Shown here: positions 24,438 through 33,379 of the stretch, piece after piece
How the letters are laid out: each line of letters opens with the position of its first letter
Numbering within the stretch: the first letter of the stretch is position 1
Assembly (NCBI RefSeq): GCF_005765165.1
Contig: NZ_VCIW01000018.1
Location: 109,853 to 173,852 of the forward strand
DNA length: 64,000 bases
Direction of reading: 5' to 3'
DNA from: Paenibacillus antri
GTDB lineage: Bacteria; Bacillota; Bacilli; Paenibacillales; YIM-B00363
The notes under the pieces: model-generated
Database searches by the model: none
Seen by the model: the letters and a program-made list of their open reading frames with translations, nothing else
Told to the model about the DNA's origin: nothing
Translations under genes and position numbers: made by a program

Positions 24438-27218
24438 TCAAGCGGCGGATCGAGCGCCTCCGTCGTATCGGATCGTGCGCTTCTTCTTCGGCGCCGAAAT
24501 CAGGCTGCCGATGCCGAAGAACAGCGTCGGGATCGCCGCGAAGACGAGCACGAGAATCCAATCCGTCAGGCCGAGCGCCATCGTCTTGAAGATCGGCTGC
24601 AGCGGCTCGACATAGAGCACGCCGAGCATCAGGACGATGGACGAAACGACCGCCAGCACGAGCGCTTTATTTTCGAACAGATTTCTGTGGAAGATGGACC
24701 GAGAGCTCCGGCAGTCGAACACGTGAATGAGCTGCGCCATGACGAGCGTCGCGAACGCGACCGTCTGCGCGTGCGTGAGCGTCGCCGCGTCGTCGCCTTG
24801 CTGCAGCACGAGCCAGAACGGTATGAGCGTGCAGACGCCGATCAGGAAGCCGCGAGAGATGATTTTCCAACCGAGCCTTCTTGCGAAAATGTTCTCCGAC
24901 CTGCCGCGCGGCTTGTGCTCCATCAAATCCCGCTCCGGCTGGTCGACGCCGAGCGCCATCGCCGGCAGTCCGTCCGTGACGAGGTTGACCCACAAAATCA
25001 TGATCGGAAGCAGCGGCAGCGGCATGCCGAGCATCATCGCGATGAACATGACGAGAATTTCGCCGACGTTCGACGCGAGCAGGTAGCGGATAAACTTGCG
25101 AATATTTTCGTAGATGCCCCGCCCTTCCTCGATCGCCGCGACGATCGTCGCGAAGTTGTCGTCGGAGAGGATGAGCGCGGACGCCTCCTTCGACACGTCC
25201 GTGCCGGAGATGCCCATCGCGATGCCGATGTCGGCCGCCTTGATCGCCGGCGCGTCGTTGACGCCGTCGCCCGTCATCGCCACGACGTGGCCGCGCTCCT
25301 GAAGCGCCTTGACGATGCGAAGCTTATGCTCCGGCGACACGCGGGCGTACACGTAAATATCGTCGACGACCTTCAGCAGCTGTTGGTCGCTCATCGCCGC
25401 GAGCTGCATGCCGGTCACGGTGCGGCCGCCCTTCGGAAGCATCCCGAGCTGCCCCGCGATCGCTTCGGCGGTCGTCAGATGGTCGCCCGTGATCATCACC
25501 GTCTTGATGCCCGCCTTGCGGCACTTCTGAATCGCTTCGCGCACTTCCTTGCGCGGCGGATCGATCATGCCGGTCAAACCCGCGAACACGAGCCCGCGCT
25601 CCGCCTCCTCCGCGCTGTCCGCCGTCTCGTTCGGCTTCAGATCGCGGTACGCGAGGCCGAGCACGCGCAGCGCGTCGCCGGCGAACGCTTCGTTCGCCTC
25701 CATCACCTTCTGCTTCAGCGTCGAGGTGAAGGGCACGAGCTTGCCGTCCCACAGAATGTAGCTGCAGCGCTCGATCAGTACGTCCGGCGCGCCCTTCGCG
25801 CAGACGAGCCGGCCGCCCTGATGCTCGACGACGACGGACATGCGCTTGCGCTCCGAATCGAACGGGTATTCCGAGATACGTCTGTACAAGCCCGCGAGGC
25901 TGGCGCGGGTCATGCCGGCCTTCGCGCCCAGCACGGTGAGCGCCCCTTCCGTCGGATCGCCCTTGATCGACCAGATCGGCTTCGCCGGCTCCTTCGAACG
26001 CTTCTTCTTCCCTTGCGGCTCCGCCTCCTCCTGCACGAGATCCGCGTCGTTGCACAGCACCCCGACTTGGAGCAGACGGCGCAGCGCTTGATCGTCCTTC
26101 ACGCCCGTCTTCGCGCCGCGCTCGACGATATCCCCCGCCGGCTCGTAGCCTTCGCCCGACACGTCGAGCAGCCGGCCGCCGACCCATAGGCGCGTGACGG
26201 TCATCTTGTTTTGCGTCAGCGTGCCCGTCTTGTCGGAGCAGATGACCGACGCGCAGCCGAGCGTCTCGACCGACGGAAGCTTGCGGACGATCGCCTTGCG
26301 CTTGATCATGCGTTGGACGCCGAGCGCGAGCGCGACGGTCACGATCGCGGGCAGCCCCTCCGGAATCGCCGCCACCGCGAGCGACACGCCGGCGAGGAAC
26401 ATGCCGTACATCGGTTGACCGTGCATAATGCCGGCGACGACGACGAGCACGGTCAGGACGAGCGCGACGCCGATCAAAATTTTCCCGAACTGCTCGAGGC
26501 GGCGCTGCAGCGGCGTCTCCGCTTCCTCGGTGTTGTTGATCAGGTCCGCGATCTTGCCCATCTCGGTGCGCATGCCCGTGCGGACGACGACGCCGCGGGC
26601 GGTGCCCATCGTTATCATCGTGCCGAGGAAGCCCATGTTGCGCTGGTCGCCGAGCGGCACGTCGTCTTCCGGGATCGCCGCGGCCGACTTCGAGACCGGT
26701 ACCGATTCGCCGGTCAGCGCGGACTCTTCCGCGTACACGCTGTTCGCTTCAAGGAAGCGGACGTCCGCCGGCACGCGGTCCCCGCTCTCGAGGGCGACGA
26801 TGTCGCCGGGCACGAGCTCCTTCGCCGGCACGACGACCCATTCCCCGTCGCGCAGCGTCTTCGCCGTCGGGGCGGACAGCTCCTTCAAGGCACGCAAGGA
26901 TCGCTCGGCGCGGAATTCTTGGATGAAGCCGAGCACGCCGTTGATGACGATAATGGCCAGAATCGTGACCGCGTCCAAATATTCGCCCAGCAAACCGGAA
27001 ATGAGCGTCGCCCCCATCAGGACGAGTACCATGAAATCCTTGAACTGGTTCAGAAACAGCGTCAGCGGCGACAGTCTCGCCCCTTCGCTCAACTCGTTGG
27101 GGCCGGCCTCCTCCAGCCGCCGTTTCGCTTCGCTCTCGGATAACCCTCGTTCCGGGTCGAGGCCGTGGGCTTCCAGCAGCGCTTCCGTCTCCAGTTGATA
27201 CCACGATTGTTGACTCAT
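24438..27218 (-). CDS. P-type Ca2+-transporting ATPase (PII, YloB type)
   Basis: SERCA-like calcium pump of 926 residues. The N-terminal cation ATPase domain leads to membrane helices, the actuator loop LTGESVPVSK, and the M4 ion-binding motif AAIPEGLPAIVT. The phosphorylation site is CSDKTGTLTQN, and MTGDGVNDAPA is the hinge. Six C-terminal membrane segments follow; the tail is basic. The ATG at 27218 (MSQQSWYQLE) is preferred to a TTG eight codons upstream. It lies between rqcH and yicC homologues like yloB, which supplies calcium handling during sporulation in B. subtilis. Confidence 0.94.
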   Translation of the reverse strand: MSQQSWYQLETEALLEAHGLDPERGLSESEAKRRLEEAGPNELSEGARLSPLTLFLNQFKDFMVLVLMGATLISGLLGEYLDAVTILAIIVINGVLGFIQEFRAERSLRALKELSAPTAKTLRDGEWVVVPAKELVPGDIVALESGDRVPADVRFLEANSVYAEESALTGESVPVSKSAAAIPEDDVPLGDQRNMGFLGTMITMGTARGVVVRTGMRTEMGKIADLINNTEEAETPLQRRLEQFGKILIGVALVLTVLVVVAGIMHGQPMYGMFLAGVSLAVAAIPEGLPAIVTVALALGVQRMIKRKAIVRKLPSVETLGCASVICSDKTGTLTQNKMTVTRLWVGGRLLDVSGEGYEPAGDIVERGAKTGVKDDQALRRLLQVGVLCNDADLVQEEAEPQGKKKRSKEPAKPIWSIKGDPTEGALTVLGAKAGMTRASLAGLYRRISEYPFDSERKRMSVVVEHQGGRLVCAKGAPDVLIERCSYILWDGKLVPFTSTLKQKVMEANEAFAGDALRVLGLAYRDLKPNETADSAEEAERGLVFAGLTGMIDPPRKEVREAIQKCRKAGIKTVMITGDHLTTAEAIAGQLGMLPKGGRTVTGMQLAAMSDQQLLKVVDDIYVYARVSPEHKLRIVKALQERGHVVAMTGDGVNDAPAIKAADIGIAMGISGTDVSKEASALILSDDNFATIVAAIEEGRGIYENIRKFIRYLLASNVGEILVMFIAMMLGMPLPLLPIMILWVNLVTDGLPAMALGVDQPERDLMEHKPRGRSENIFARRLGWKIISRGFLIGVCTLIPFWLVLQQGDDAATLTHAQTVAFATLVMAQLIHVFDCRSSRSIFHRNLFENKALVLAVVSSIVLMLGVLYVEPLQPIFKTMALGLTDWILVLVFAAIPTLFFGIGSLISAPKKKRTIRYDGGARSAA

Positions 27219-27250
27219 ACCCCCGTTTTCCCTCCCTCGCAATGAAAGAC

Positions 27251-27265
27251 TTGTACTAGGTACAA
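27251..27265. promoter_or_regulatory. 15-bp perfect palindrome upstream of the Ca2+-ATPase gene
   Basis: TTGTACTAGGTACAA has two 6-bp arms around TAG. It lies 33 bp upstream of the ATPase start and 160 bp upstream of divergent rqcH. Its size and position suit a repressor operator; the regulator is unknown. Confidence 0.4.
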
Positions 27266-27426
27266 TGTATTCGGGGAGGGACGAGAATATCCCACTTGTC
27301 CGCGAGTTCGACGCGGCGCCGCCTCGGAACGAACCGAGATTGCCTTCGCGGCCCGGAAAAACATATAATTTCTATGGATGACTTCATGCGATGTTCTTAG
27401 CGCAAGTAGAGGAGAGAACTTACCCA

Positions 27427-29151
27427 ATGGCTTTCGACGGACTCGTCGTACGGGCGGTCGTGCAGCAATTGCAGCCGTTCGTCGGCGGCAGAATTCATAA
27501 AATTCATCAGCCGAACGAGCATGACCTCGTCTTTACGATTCGCGGCCAAGGCGTGACGCGGAAGCTGCTGCTGTCGGCCAATCCGACCTACCCCCGCTTC
27601 CACTTGACCGATCGTTCGTACCAAAACCCGCTCGAGGCGCCGATGTTCTGCATGCTGCTTCGCAAGTATTGCGAGAACGGCGTCGTCGAAGCGATCGAGC
27701 AGCTCGGCATGGAGCGGATCGTGCACTTCCGCGTCCGGCAGCGCGACGAGCTCGGAGATTTGAGCGTCAAGCGGATCGTGTTCGAGCTTATGGGCCGCCA
27801 CAGCAACATCATTCTGATGGATCCGGAGACGAATACGGTGCTTGAAGCCGCCCATCGCGTGACGCCGGCCATCAGCGCGCACCGCATCGTCGCCCCCGGC
27901 AGCGCGTACGTTCCGCCGCCGGAGCAGGAGAAGCGCGATCCGCTCGCGGACGGCGTTTCGGACGTCGCGGCGGCGCTCGCGGAAGCGGCCGGACATCCGG
28001 AAGCCGCGGCGAAGCGGCTCGTGGAGACGTATTCGGGCATCAGTCCGATCGCCGCGCGAGCGATCGTCGGCGGCGCCCCGAATCCGGCGGCGGCGTTCGC
28101 GGAGGCGATGGCGCGCATCGGACGGCACGAATACGAGCCGAATATCGTGGAAGATGCGGTTCGAGGCAAGTCGTCGTTCTCGGTCGTGCCGCTGCCCGTC
28201 CCCGAAGGCGGAACGCGCGAGACGTTCGACGACGTCAGCGGTTGCCTGGACCGGTTTTACGGCGATAAGGCGGAGCGGGACCTCGTCAAGCAGCGAACGC
28301 ACGACCTGATGCGACTGCTCGTTAACGAGCGAAACAAAAACGAGAAGAAGCTAGAGAAGCTGCAAGAGACGATCGACGAGGCGCGGGACGCCGACAAATA
28401 CCGCATCTACGGCGAGCTGCTGAACGCGTATATGCACACCTTCGAGAAGGGCGACGCCTCCGTCGAGGTAGCGAACTACTACGACGAGGATCAGCGAACC
28501 GTCGCCGTCCCGCTCGATCCGCTGCTCACGCCTTCGGAGAATGCGCAGCGGTATTTCCGCAAGTACCAGAAGATGAAAAACTCGCTCGGCGTCGTCGAGG
28601 AACAGATGGCGCAGGCGCGCGAAGAAATCCGGTACATGGACATCTTGCTGCAGCAGCTCGAAGGCGCGTCGATCGCGGACATCGAGGAGATCCGCTCCGA
28701 GCTCGTCGAAGGGGGCTACTTGCGCCGCCGCGGCGGCGCCGGCAAGGATGGCAAGCGCGGGCGCAAGAACGATAAGCCGGCGATCCACGCGTACCGCTCG
28801 TCCGAAGGCATTCCCTTATACGTCGGACGGAACAACATGCAGAACGATTACATTACGAACCGGCTCGCGCACCCGAACGACACGTGGCTCCACGCGAAGG
28901 ATATGCCCGGGTCCCACGTCGTCATCCGGTCCGATGCGTTCGGCGACGCCACCTTGGCCGAGGCGGCCAATCTCGCGGCGTATTACAGCAAGGGCAAGCA
29001 ATCGTCCCTCGTGCCGGTCGACTATACGCTCGTGCGCCACGTGAAGAAGCCGTCCGGCGCGAAGCCCGGCTTCGTCATTTACGAAAAGCAGAAGACGCTT
29101 TTCGTTACGCCGGACGAGCGGAAGCTCCGCGAGCTCCCGCCGCTGAAGTAA
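27427..29151 (+). CDS. rqcH: Ribosome quality control factor RqcH (NFACT/Rqc2, YloA)
   Basis: Binds stalled 50S-peptidyl-tRNA and recruits tRNA-Ala to add C-terminal alanine degradation tails. The 574 residues include an NFACT-N domain with MAFDGLVVRAVVQQL and FELMGRHSNIILMD, a helix-hairpin-helix, a long coiled coil (about 290-430), and the C-terminal NFACT-R domain with GRNNMQNDYIT, WLHAKDMPGSHVVIR and YYSKGK. Older annotation calls this fibronectin-binding. The ATG at 27427 follows GAGGAGAG. It diverges from the ATPase gene. Confidence 0.95.
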   Translation: MAFDGLVVRAVVQQLQPFVGGRIHKIHQPNEHDLVFTIRGQGVTRKLLLSANPTYPRFHLTDRSYQNPLEAPMFCMLLRKYCENGVVEAIEQLGMERIVHFRVRQRDELGDLSVKRIVFELMGRHSNIILMDPETNTVLEAAHRVTPAISAHRIVAPGSAYVPPPEQEKRDPLADGVSDVAAALAEAAGHPEAAAKRLVETYSGISPIAARAIVGGAPNPAAAFAEAMARIGRHEYEPNIVEDAVRGKSSFSVVPLPVPEGGTRETFDDVSGCLDRFYGDKAERDLVKQRTHDLMRLLVNERNKNEKKLEKLQETIDEARDADKYRIYGELLNAYMHTFEKGDASVEVANYYDEDQRTVAVPLDPLLTPSENAQRYFRKYQKMKNSLGVVEEQMAQAREEIRYMDILLQQLEGASIADIEEIRSELVEGGYLRRRGGAGKDGKRGRKNDKPAIHAYRSSEGIPLYVGRNNMQNDYITNRLAHPNDTWLHAKDMPGSHVVIRSDAFGDATLAEAANLAAYYSKGKQSSLVPVDYTLVRHVKKPSGAKPGFVIYEKQKTLFVTPDERKLRELPPLK

Positions 29152-29172
29152 CCCGCTGCGCCCGCATCATCG

Positions 29173-29233
29173 AAGAAGGCTGTCCCGTCGCCGTCGAACC
29201 GAAATTCGACAAGCGCGAGACAGCCTTCTTTTT
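29173..29233. terminator. Convergent terminator between rqcH and the B12-binding MerR gene
   Basis: AAGAAGGCTGTC (29173-29184) pairs with GACAGCCTTCTT (29219-29230), then TTT. Inside it GTCGAA/TTCGAC forms a second small stem (29193-29210). It can serve both strands. Confidence 0.75.
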
Positions 29234-29236
29234 GGA

Positions 29237-30181
29237 TTATGTCGGGAGCATCGCCCGGATTTTGGCTGCGGTTTCCTTGGCGTCGCCCGCCAATAAATAT
29301 ACGTTGCGCGTTCCCGACAGGACGGCGTCCTCCTCGATCGCGCGCCCGCCGACGAACACCTTCGTTTGCCGGTTCCCCGCCGAGATGTCTTCGTCCAACT
29401 GCCGGAAGAACGGGAGCGAGTCGTTAAAGACGTGCGGCGTGGACACCCCGAACGCGAACGCTCGAGGCGCGGACTCGCGCAAACAGTCGAGAATGCCCTT
29501 CTCGGACGGGGCCGCTCCCAAGTACACGTTCCGGAACCCTTGCTGCATGGCGTAAAATCCGAAATACAAAACGCCGATTTCGTGCCGCTCGTACGGAGCG
29601 CAAGCGGTCACGACAAGCGGCTGGATCGGCGATGCGTTGTACAAATTCTTCATGGCGAGCAGTCGGTCGCGAACGAAGTGGCTGCCGAAATGCTCTTGAA
29701 ATTCCGACGCCCGCCCGCGTTCCCACATCTCGCCGAGCTCGACGAGGGTCGGCTGCAGCACCTGAAGCAGGACATAGTCGACCTGATGCAGCGCCATCAA
29801 CTGATCGAACAGCTGTTGGCTGGACCGATAATCCATCTGAAGGAAATACGACAGAAATTGCCGGCGATACGCTTCGGACCGCAACCCGGAAGTAGACGGC
29901 GCGGCGGCTTGCGGTCCCGCTTCGGCGACGTCGCCCCACGGTACCGCGAGCAGACCGGTCGACTGGAACTCCTGAACGGCGAGACCGATGGGCACGCCCG
30001 CATCGACGCGGCTCTTCAACCAGAGGAACGTATCCACATGCTCCTTGGTATACCCCCGATATCCGTTCGGAAAACGAGCCGGCGAAACGACCCCGTACCG
30101 TTCCTCCCACTTGCGAATCAACTGCGTGGACAAGCCCGTCCGCAAGGATACTTCTTTAATTGTATGCAGCCGCTTGTTCAT
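29237..30181 (-). CDS. MerR-family regulator with cobalamin-binding domain (CarH/LitR-like)
   Basis: 314 residues in three parts: MerR winged helix (about 5-75, TIKEVSLRTGLSTQLIRKWEERYGV), methionine-synthase-like helical cap (about 100-185), and B12-binding Rossmann domain (about 187-314). W153, E163 and H164 keep the spacing of CarH W131/E141/H142, which contact adenosylcobalamin. H200 in YERHEIG fits the lower-ligand histidine of the ExHxxG motif, and FVGGRAI is the usual glycine turn. CarH proteins repress carotenoid or stress genes in the dark and release DNA when light breaks the Co-C bond. No carotenoid gene is in the window, so the target is unknown; autoregulation is plausible. Confidence 0.88.
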   Translation of the reverse strand: MNKRLHTIKEVSLRTGLSTQLIRKWEERYGVVSPARFPNGYRGYTKEHVDTFLWLKSRVDAGVPIGLAVQEFQSTGLLAVPWGDVAEAGPQAAAPSTSGLRSEAYRRQFLSYFLQMDYRSSQQLFDQLMALHQVDYVLLQVLQPTLVELGEMWERGRASEFQEHFGSHFVRDRLLAMKNLYNASPIQPLVVTACAPYERHEIGVLYFGFYAMQQGFRNVYLGAAPSEKGILDCLRESAPRAFAFGVSTPHVFNDSLPFFRQLDEDISAGNRQTKVFVGGRAIEEDAVLSGTRNVYLLAGDAKETAAKIRAMLPT

Positions 30182-30242
30182 ACGCCCCTCCGGAGTGCTT
30201 AGTGCCGGCTTCAGCCTCCGTAAACCGGAATTGCCCTATGAC

Positions 30243-30270
30243 ATTATAAAAATTGTCAAACGTTATACAA
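30243..30270 (-). promoter_or_regulatory. Predicted promoter of the B12-binding MerR gene
   Basis: On the minus strand TTGTAT (30265-30270) and a perfect TATAAT (30243-30248) are 16 bp apart. The spacer includes TTTGACA, giving two TTG(T/A)-type half-sites that could be operator sequences. Confidence 0.45.
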
Positions 30271-30305
30271 CTTGTCCATTTCGCCCGAAGGACATACCCT
30301 TCGGA

Positions 30306-31613
30306 CTACGATTTTCCGATGCCGAAGTACCGGAAGCCCTGTGCGCGCATCGCCGCGGCGTCGAAGACGTTCCGCCCGTCGAAGACGAGCGGACGGCGGA
30401 GCGCCGCCTTCGCGCGATCGAGATCGAGCGTCTTCACCTGCGCCCACTCGGTCACGACCAGCATGGCGTCGGCGTCCCGCAGCGCCTCGTACGGATCGTC
30501 CGCGATCGGCACGCCGGGCAGCAGCTTCGCCGCCTTCGGGCCGCTGACGGGATCGTACGCCCGAATCGACGCCCCGTATTGCCGCAGCATGGCGATAATA
30601 TCGAGCGACGGCGCGTCTCGAAGATCGTCCGTGTTCGGCTTGAAGCTGAGTCCCATGACGGCTAACGTCTTTCCGGCGAGCTCCCCGTCGAACGCGGCCC
30701 GCACCTTGCGCACGAACCGCTGCCGCTGCAGCTGATTCACTTCGACGACCGCGCGCATGATCTTGAAGTCGTAGTCGACGTTCTCCGCGATGAACAGCTG
30801 CGCCCGGGTGTCCTTCGGCAGGCAGAAGCCGCCGTACCCGATGCCCGCGTTCAGGAAGGAGGGGCCGATCCGCTTATCCATTCCCATGCCCTGCGCGACC
30901 ATGCCGATGTCGGCGCCGACCTTCTCGCATAAATTCGCCATCTCGTTAATGAACGAAATTTTCGTCGCGAGGAACGAATTCGACGCGTACTTGATCAGCT
31001 CGGCGCTCTCGCGATTCGTCATCAGCACGGGCGCGTCGAACGGCGCGAGCGCCTCGCGGAGCCGCTCCCCCGCCGCCGGGGACGCCGCCCCGATCACGAT
31101 TCGATCCATATGGAACGTATCATGTACGGCGGACCCTTCGCGCAGAAATTCCGGATTCGAGACGACGTCGAACCGGACGCCGCTTCGCGCCTTCGAGCGA
31201 AGCAGCGCCTCGGCCATCGCGCCGGTGCCGACGGGCACCGTGCTCTTGATGACGACGATCTTGTCGTCCGCCGACGACTCGGCGATGGCCTCCATCGCCG
31301 ACTTGATCTGCGACATGTCGACGTCGCCGTTATCGAGCGAGGGCGTGCCGACCGCGACGAACAACAGCTCGCACGCGCTCGCGGCGGCCGCCGTCTCCGT
31401 CTCGAACGTCAGCCGCCCCGCGGCGGCGTTGCGGCGGACGAGGTCCTCGAGTCCTGCCTCGTAGATGGGCATTTCGCCGCGGCGAAGCGCGGCGATCTTG
31501 CGCTCGTCCCGGTCCACGCAGACGACGCGATGCCCGACCTCGGCGAAGCAGGCGGCCGAGACGAGCCCGACGTACCCGGCGCCGAGAACGCCGACAGCGA
31601 TCGGCTCTCCCAT
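30306..31613 (-). CDS. ugd: UDP-glucose 6-dehydrogenase
   Basis: Oxidises UDP-glucose to UDP-glucuronate with two NAD+. The 435 residues contain GVLGAGYVGLVSAACFAE (NAD fold) and SNPEFLREGSAV. The catalytic cysteine is in GYGGFCLPKDT and the C-terminal UDP-binding domain has GLSFKPNTDDLRDAP. It is four bases after galU, whose product makes its substrate, and the GGGAGGCG site lies in the end of galU. The UDP-glucuronate would supply teichuronic acid or capsule; no glycosyltransferase is nearby. Confidence 0.95.
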   Translation of the reverse strand: MGEPIAVGVLGAGYVGLVSAACFAEVGHRVVCVDRDERKIAALRRGEMPIYEAGLEDLVRRNAAAGRLTFETETAAAASACELLFVAVGTPSLDNGDVDMSQIKSAMEAIAESSADDKIVVIKSTVPVGTGAMAEALLRSKARSGVRFDVVSNPEFLREGSAVHDTFHMDRIVIGAASPAAGERLREALAPFDAPVLMTNRESAELIKYASNSFLATKISFINEMANLCEKVGADIGMVAQGMGMDKRIGPSFLNAGIGYGGFCLPKDTRAQLFIAENVDYDFKIMRAVVEVNQLQRQRFVRKVRAAFDGELAGKTLAVMGLSFKPNTDDLRDAPSLDIIAMLRQYGASIRAYDPVSGPKAAKLLPGVPIADDPYEALRDADAMLVVTEWAQVKTLDLDRAKAALRRPLVFDGRNVFDAAAMRAQGFRYFGIGKS

Positions 31614-31617
31614 GACG

Positions 31618-32499
31618 TTACGCCTCCCAGCCGCGAACGAGATCGATCAAATACGACTTGACCTCGGGTCCCAAATCGGGGCGCCGCAGCGCGAATTCGA
31701 TCGTCGCCTCGATATAACCGAACTTGTCGCCGACGTCGTACCGCTTGCCCTGTACCGTGTACGCCATCATGCGCTTCCGGCGGTTCAACTCGCGGAGCGC
31801 GTCCGTCAGCTGAATTTCCCCGCCGCGGCCCGGCGGCTGCTTCTCGAGAATGTCGAAGATGCCCGGCTCGATGACGTAGCGTCCGATCACCGCGAGATTC
31901 GACGGCGCCTGGTCCCGATCCGGCTTCTCGACCAAATCCGCGATATGCGACGTGTGCGGCGAGCCGGCCACGCCCCCGTCCGGCGACACGATGCCGTACT
32001 TCTCGACCTCTTCCCACGGCACCTCCTGCACCGCCAGCACCGAAGCCTGATGCTCCTCGTACAGATGCAGCATCTGCCTTAGCGCAAGCGGATCCGACTC
32101 GATGATGTCGTCGCCGAGCAGCACCGCGAACGGCTCGTCGCCGATGAACGTCCGGGCGCACAGCACCGCGTGCCCGAGTCCGAGCGGCTGCTTCTGTCTT
32201 ATGTAATGAATATCGACCATCTGCGAGATGTCGCGCACTTGGCGGAGCATCTCTTCCTTGCCTTGCTCCTCTAACATGAGCTCCAGCTCGACCGACTTGT
32301 CGAAGTGGTCCTCGATCGCCCGCTTGTTGCGTCCGGTCACGATAATAATGTCCGTAATGCCGGCCTCGATCGCTTCCTCGACGATGTATTGAATCGCGGG
32401 CTTATCCACGATCGGAAGCATCTCCTTCGGCTGAGCCTTCGTCGCGGGTAGAAATCGGGTGCCGAGCCCCGCCGCCGGAATGATTGCCTTACGAATCAT
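31618..32499 (-). CDS. galU: UTP-glucose-1-phosphate uridylyltransferase
   Basis: Makes UDP-glucose for wall polymers and glycolipids. The 293 residues begin MIRKAIIPAAGLGTRFLPATKAQPKEMLP, containing the nucleotidyltransferase signature and catalytic Lys, with IIVTGRNKRAIEDHFD and LLGDDIIES further on. The frame is open upstream, but the ATG at 32499 has AGAGAGGGAA before it. It overlaps the end of the PHP gene by 11 bases. Confidence 0.95.
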   Translation of the reverse strand: MIRKAIIPAAGLGTRFLPATKAQPKEMLPIVDKPAIQYIVEEAIEAGITDIIIVTGRNKRAIEDHFDKSVELELMLEEQGKEEMLRQVRDISQMVDIHYIRQKQPLGLGHAVLCARTFIGDEPFAVLLGDDIIESDPLALRQMLHLYEEHQASVLAVQEVPWEEVEKYGIVSPDGGVAGSPHTSHIADLVEKPDRDQAPSNLAVIGRYVIEPGIFDILEKQPPGRGGEIQLTDALRELNRRKRMMAYTVQGKRYDVGDKFGYIEATIEFALRRPDLGPEVKSYLIDLVRGWEA

Positions 32500-33379
32500 T
32501 GCGATTCCCTCTCTTCTCCTTGATCTGCTGCAGCCGTTCGACGACGTCTTTCGGAGTTCTCCGGTCGCCGAGCATCGCATGGAACGGAACGCCGTCCCGT
32601 ACGCCGTGAAAATCCGAGCCTCCCGTGCAGGGCAGGCCGTACCTCCGAGCCAATCCTCGGAAAAAGTTCTCCTGCGCTTCGTCATGATCGGCATGCGCCG
32701 CTTCGATGCCGTCCAGCGCGCCGATCCGGACCAGCCGGTCGATCAACGCTTCGGCGTCGCGGTACAGCCCGGGATGCGCCAAGACGACGACGCCTCCGGC
32801 GTCCCGAATCCACGCCGCGGCCGTCTCCGGCGCGACCCGCTCCGCCGTGACGTACGCTTTCCCGCCTTCGCCGATCCAGACGTCGAACGCTTCCTTGACG
32901 TCGGCGACGTAGCCCTTGCGAACGAGCAGCTCCGCGATATGCGGCCGGGCGACGGTCGCGTCGCCGCTAGACCGCCGCGACGCGGCGAGCTTCTCGGCTT
33001 CCGCGAGCGTCACGTCGAAGCCGTGACGCCTAAGCGCTTCCATCATCGCTTCGTTGCGGCCGCGCCGAACGTCCCGGTTCGAGGCCAGCCTCGCGGCGAA
33101 CGCCGCGTCGGCCGGATCGACCCATAACCCCAACACATGGACGTCTCCGCCGTCTCCTTGCGCGCTGATCTCCACGCCGACGACGACGTCGACGCCCCGC
33201 TCCCGCCCGGCCGCCGCGGCTTCGGCCGCGCCCGCGACCGTGTCGTGATCCGTCACCGCGACGCCCGCCAGCCCCTGCGCGGCGGCGAGCGCGACGCTCT
33301 CCGCAGGGGTCAGCATGCCGTCGGAAGCCGTCGTGTGCGTATGAAGATCGTAGCCTGACTCCCTTCCCGTTACAGCCAT
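32489..33379 (-). CDS. PHP-domain metallophosphoesterase (YciV/RNase AM-like)
   Basis: 296-residue PHP protein of the family containing 3',5'-nucleoside bisphosphate phosphatase and RNase AM (5'-3' trimming exonuclease). Metal motifs are DLHTHTTASDG, VTDHDT, GVEIS, LAHPG and GGSDFHG. The ATG at 33379 overlaps the lysR stop by 10 bases, with AAGGA about 10 nt upstream inside lysR; its own end overlaps galU. Substrate cannot be read from the sequence; pAp or oligonucleotides are the family expectation. Confidence 0.85.
   Translation of the reverse strand: MAVTGRESGYDLHTHTTASDGMLTPAESVALAAAQGLAGVAVTDHDTVAGAAEAAAAGRERGVDVVVGVEISAQGDGGDVHVLGLWVDPADAAFAARLASNRDVRRGRNEAMMEALRRHGFDVTLAEAEKLAASRRSSGDATVARPHIAELLVRKGYVADVKEAFDVWIGEGGKAYVTAERVAPETAAAWIRDAGGVVVLAHPGLYRDAEALIDRLVRIGALDGIEAAHADHDEAQENFFRGLARRYGLPCTGGSDFHGVRDGVPFHAMLGDRRTPKDVVERLQQIKEKRGNRNDS

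Noticed and set aside
27427..29151. Fibronectin-binding adhesin
   Set aside because: The older name is misleading; NFACT-N, coiled-coil and NFACT-R layout identifies the ribosome quality control factor RqcH.
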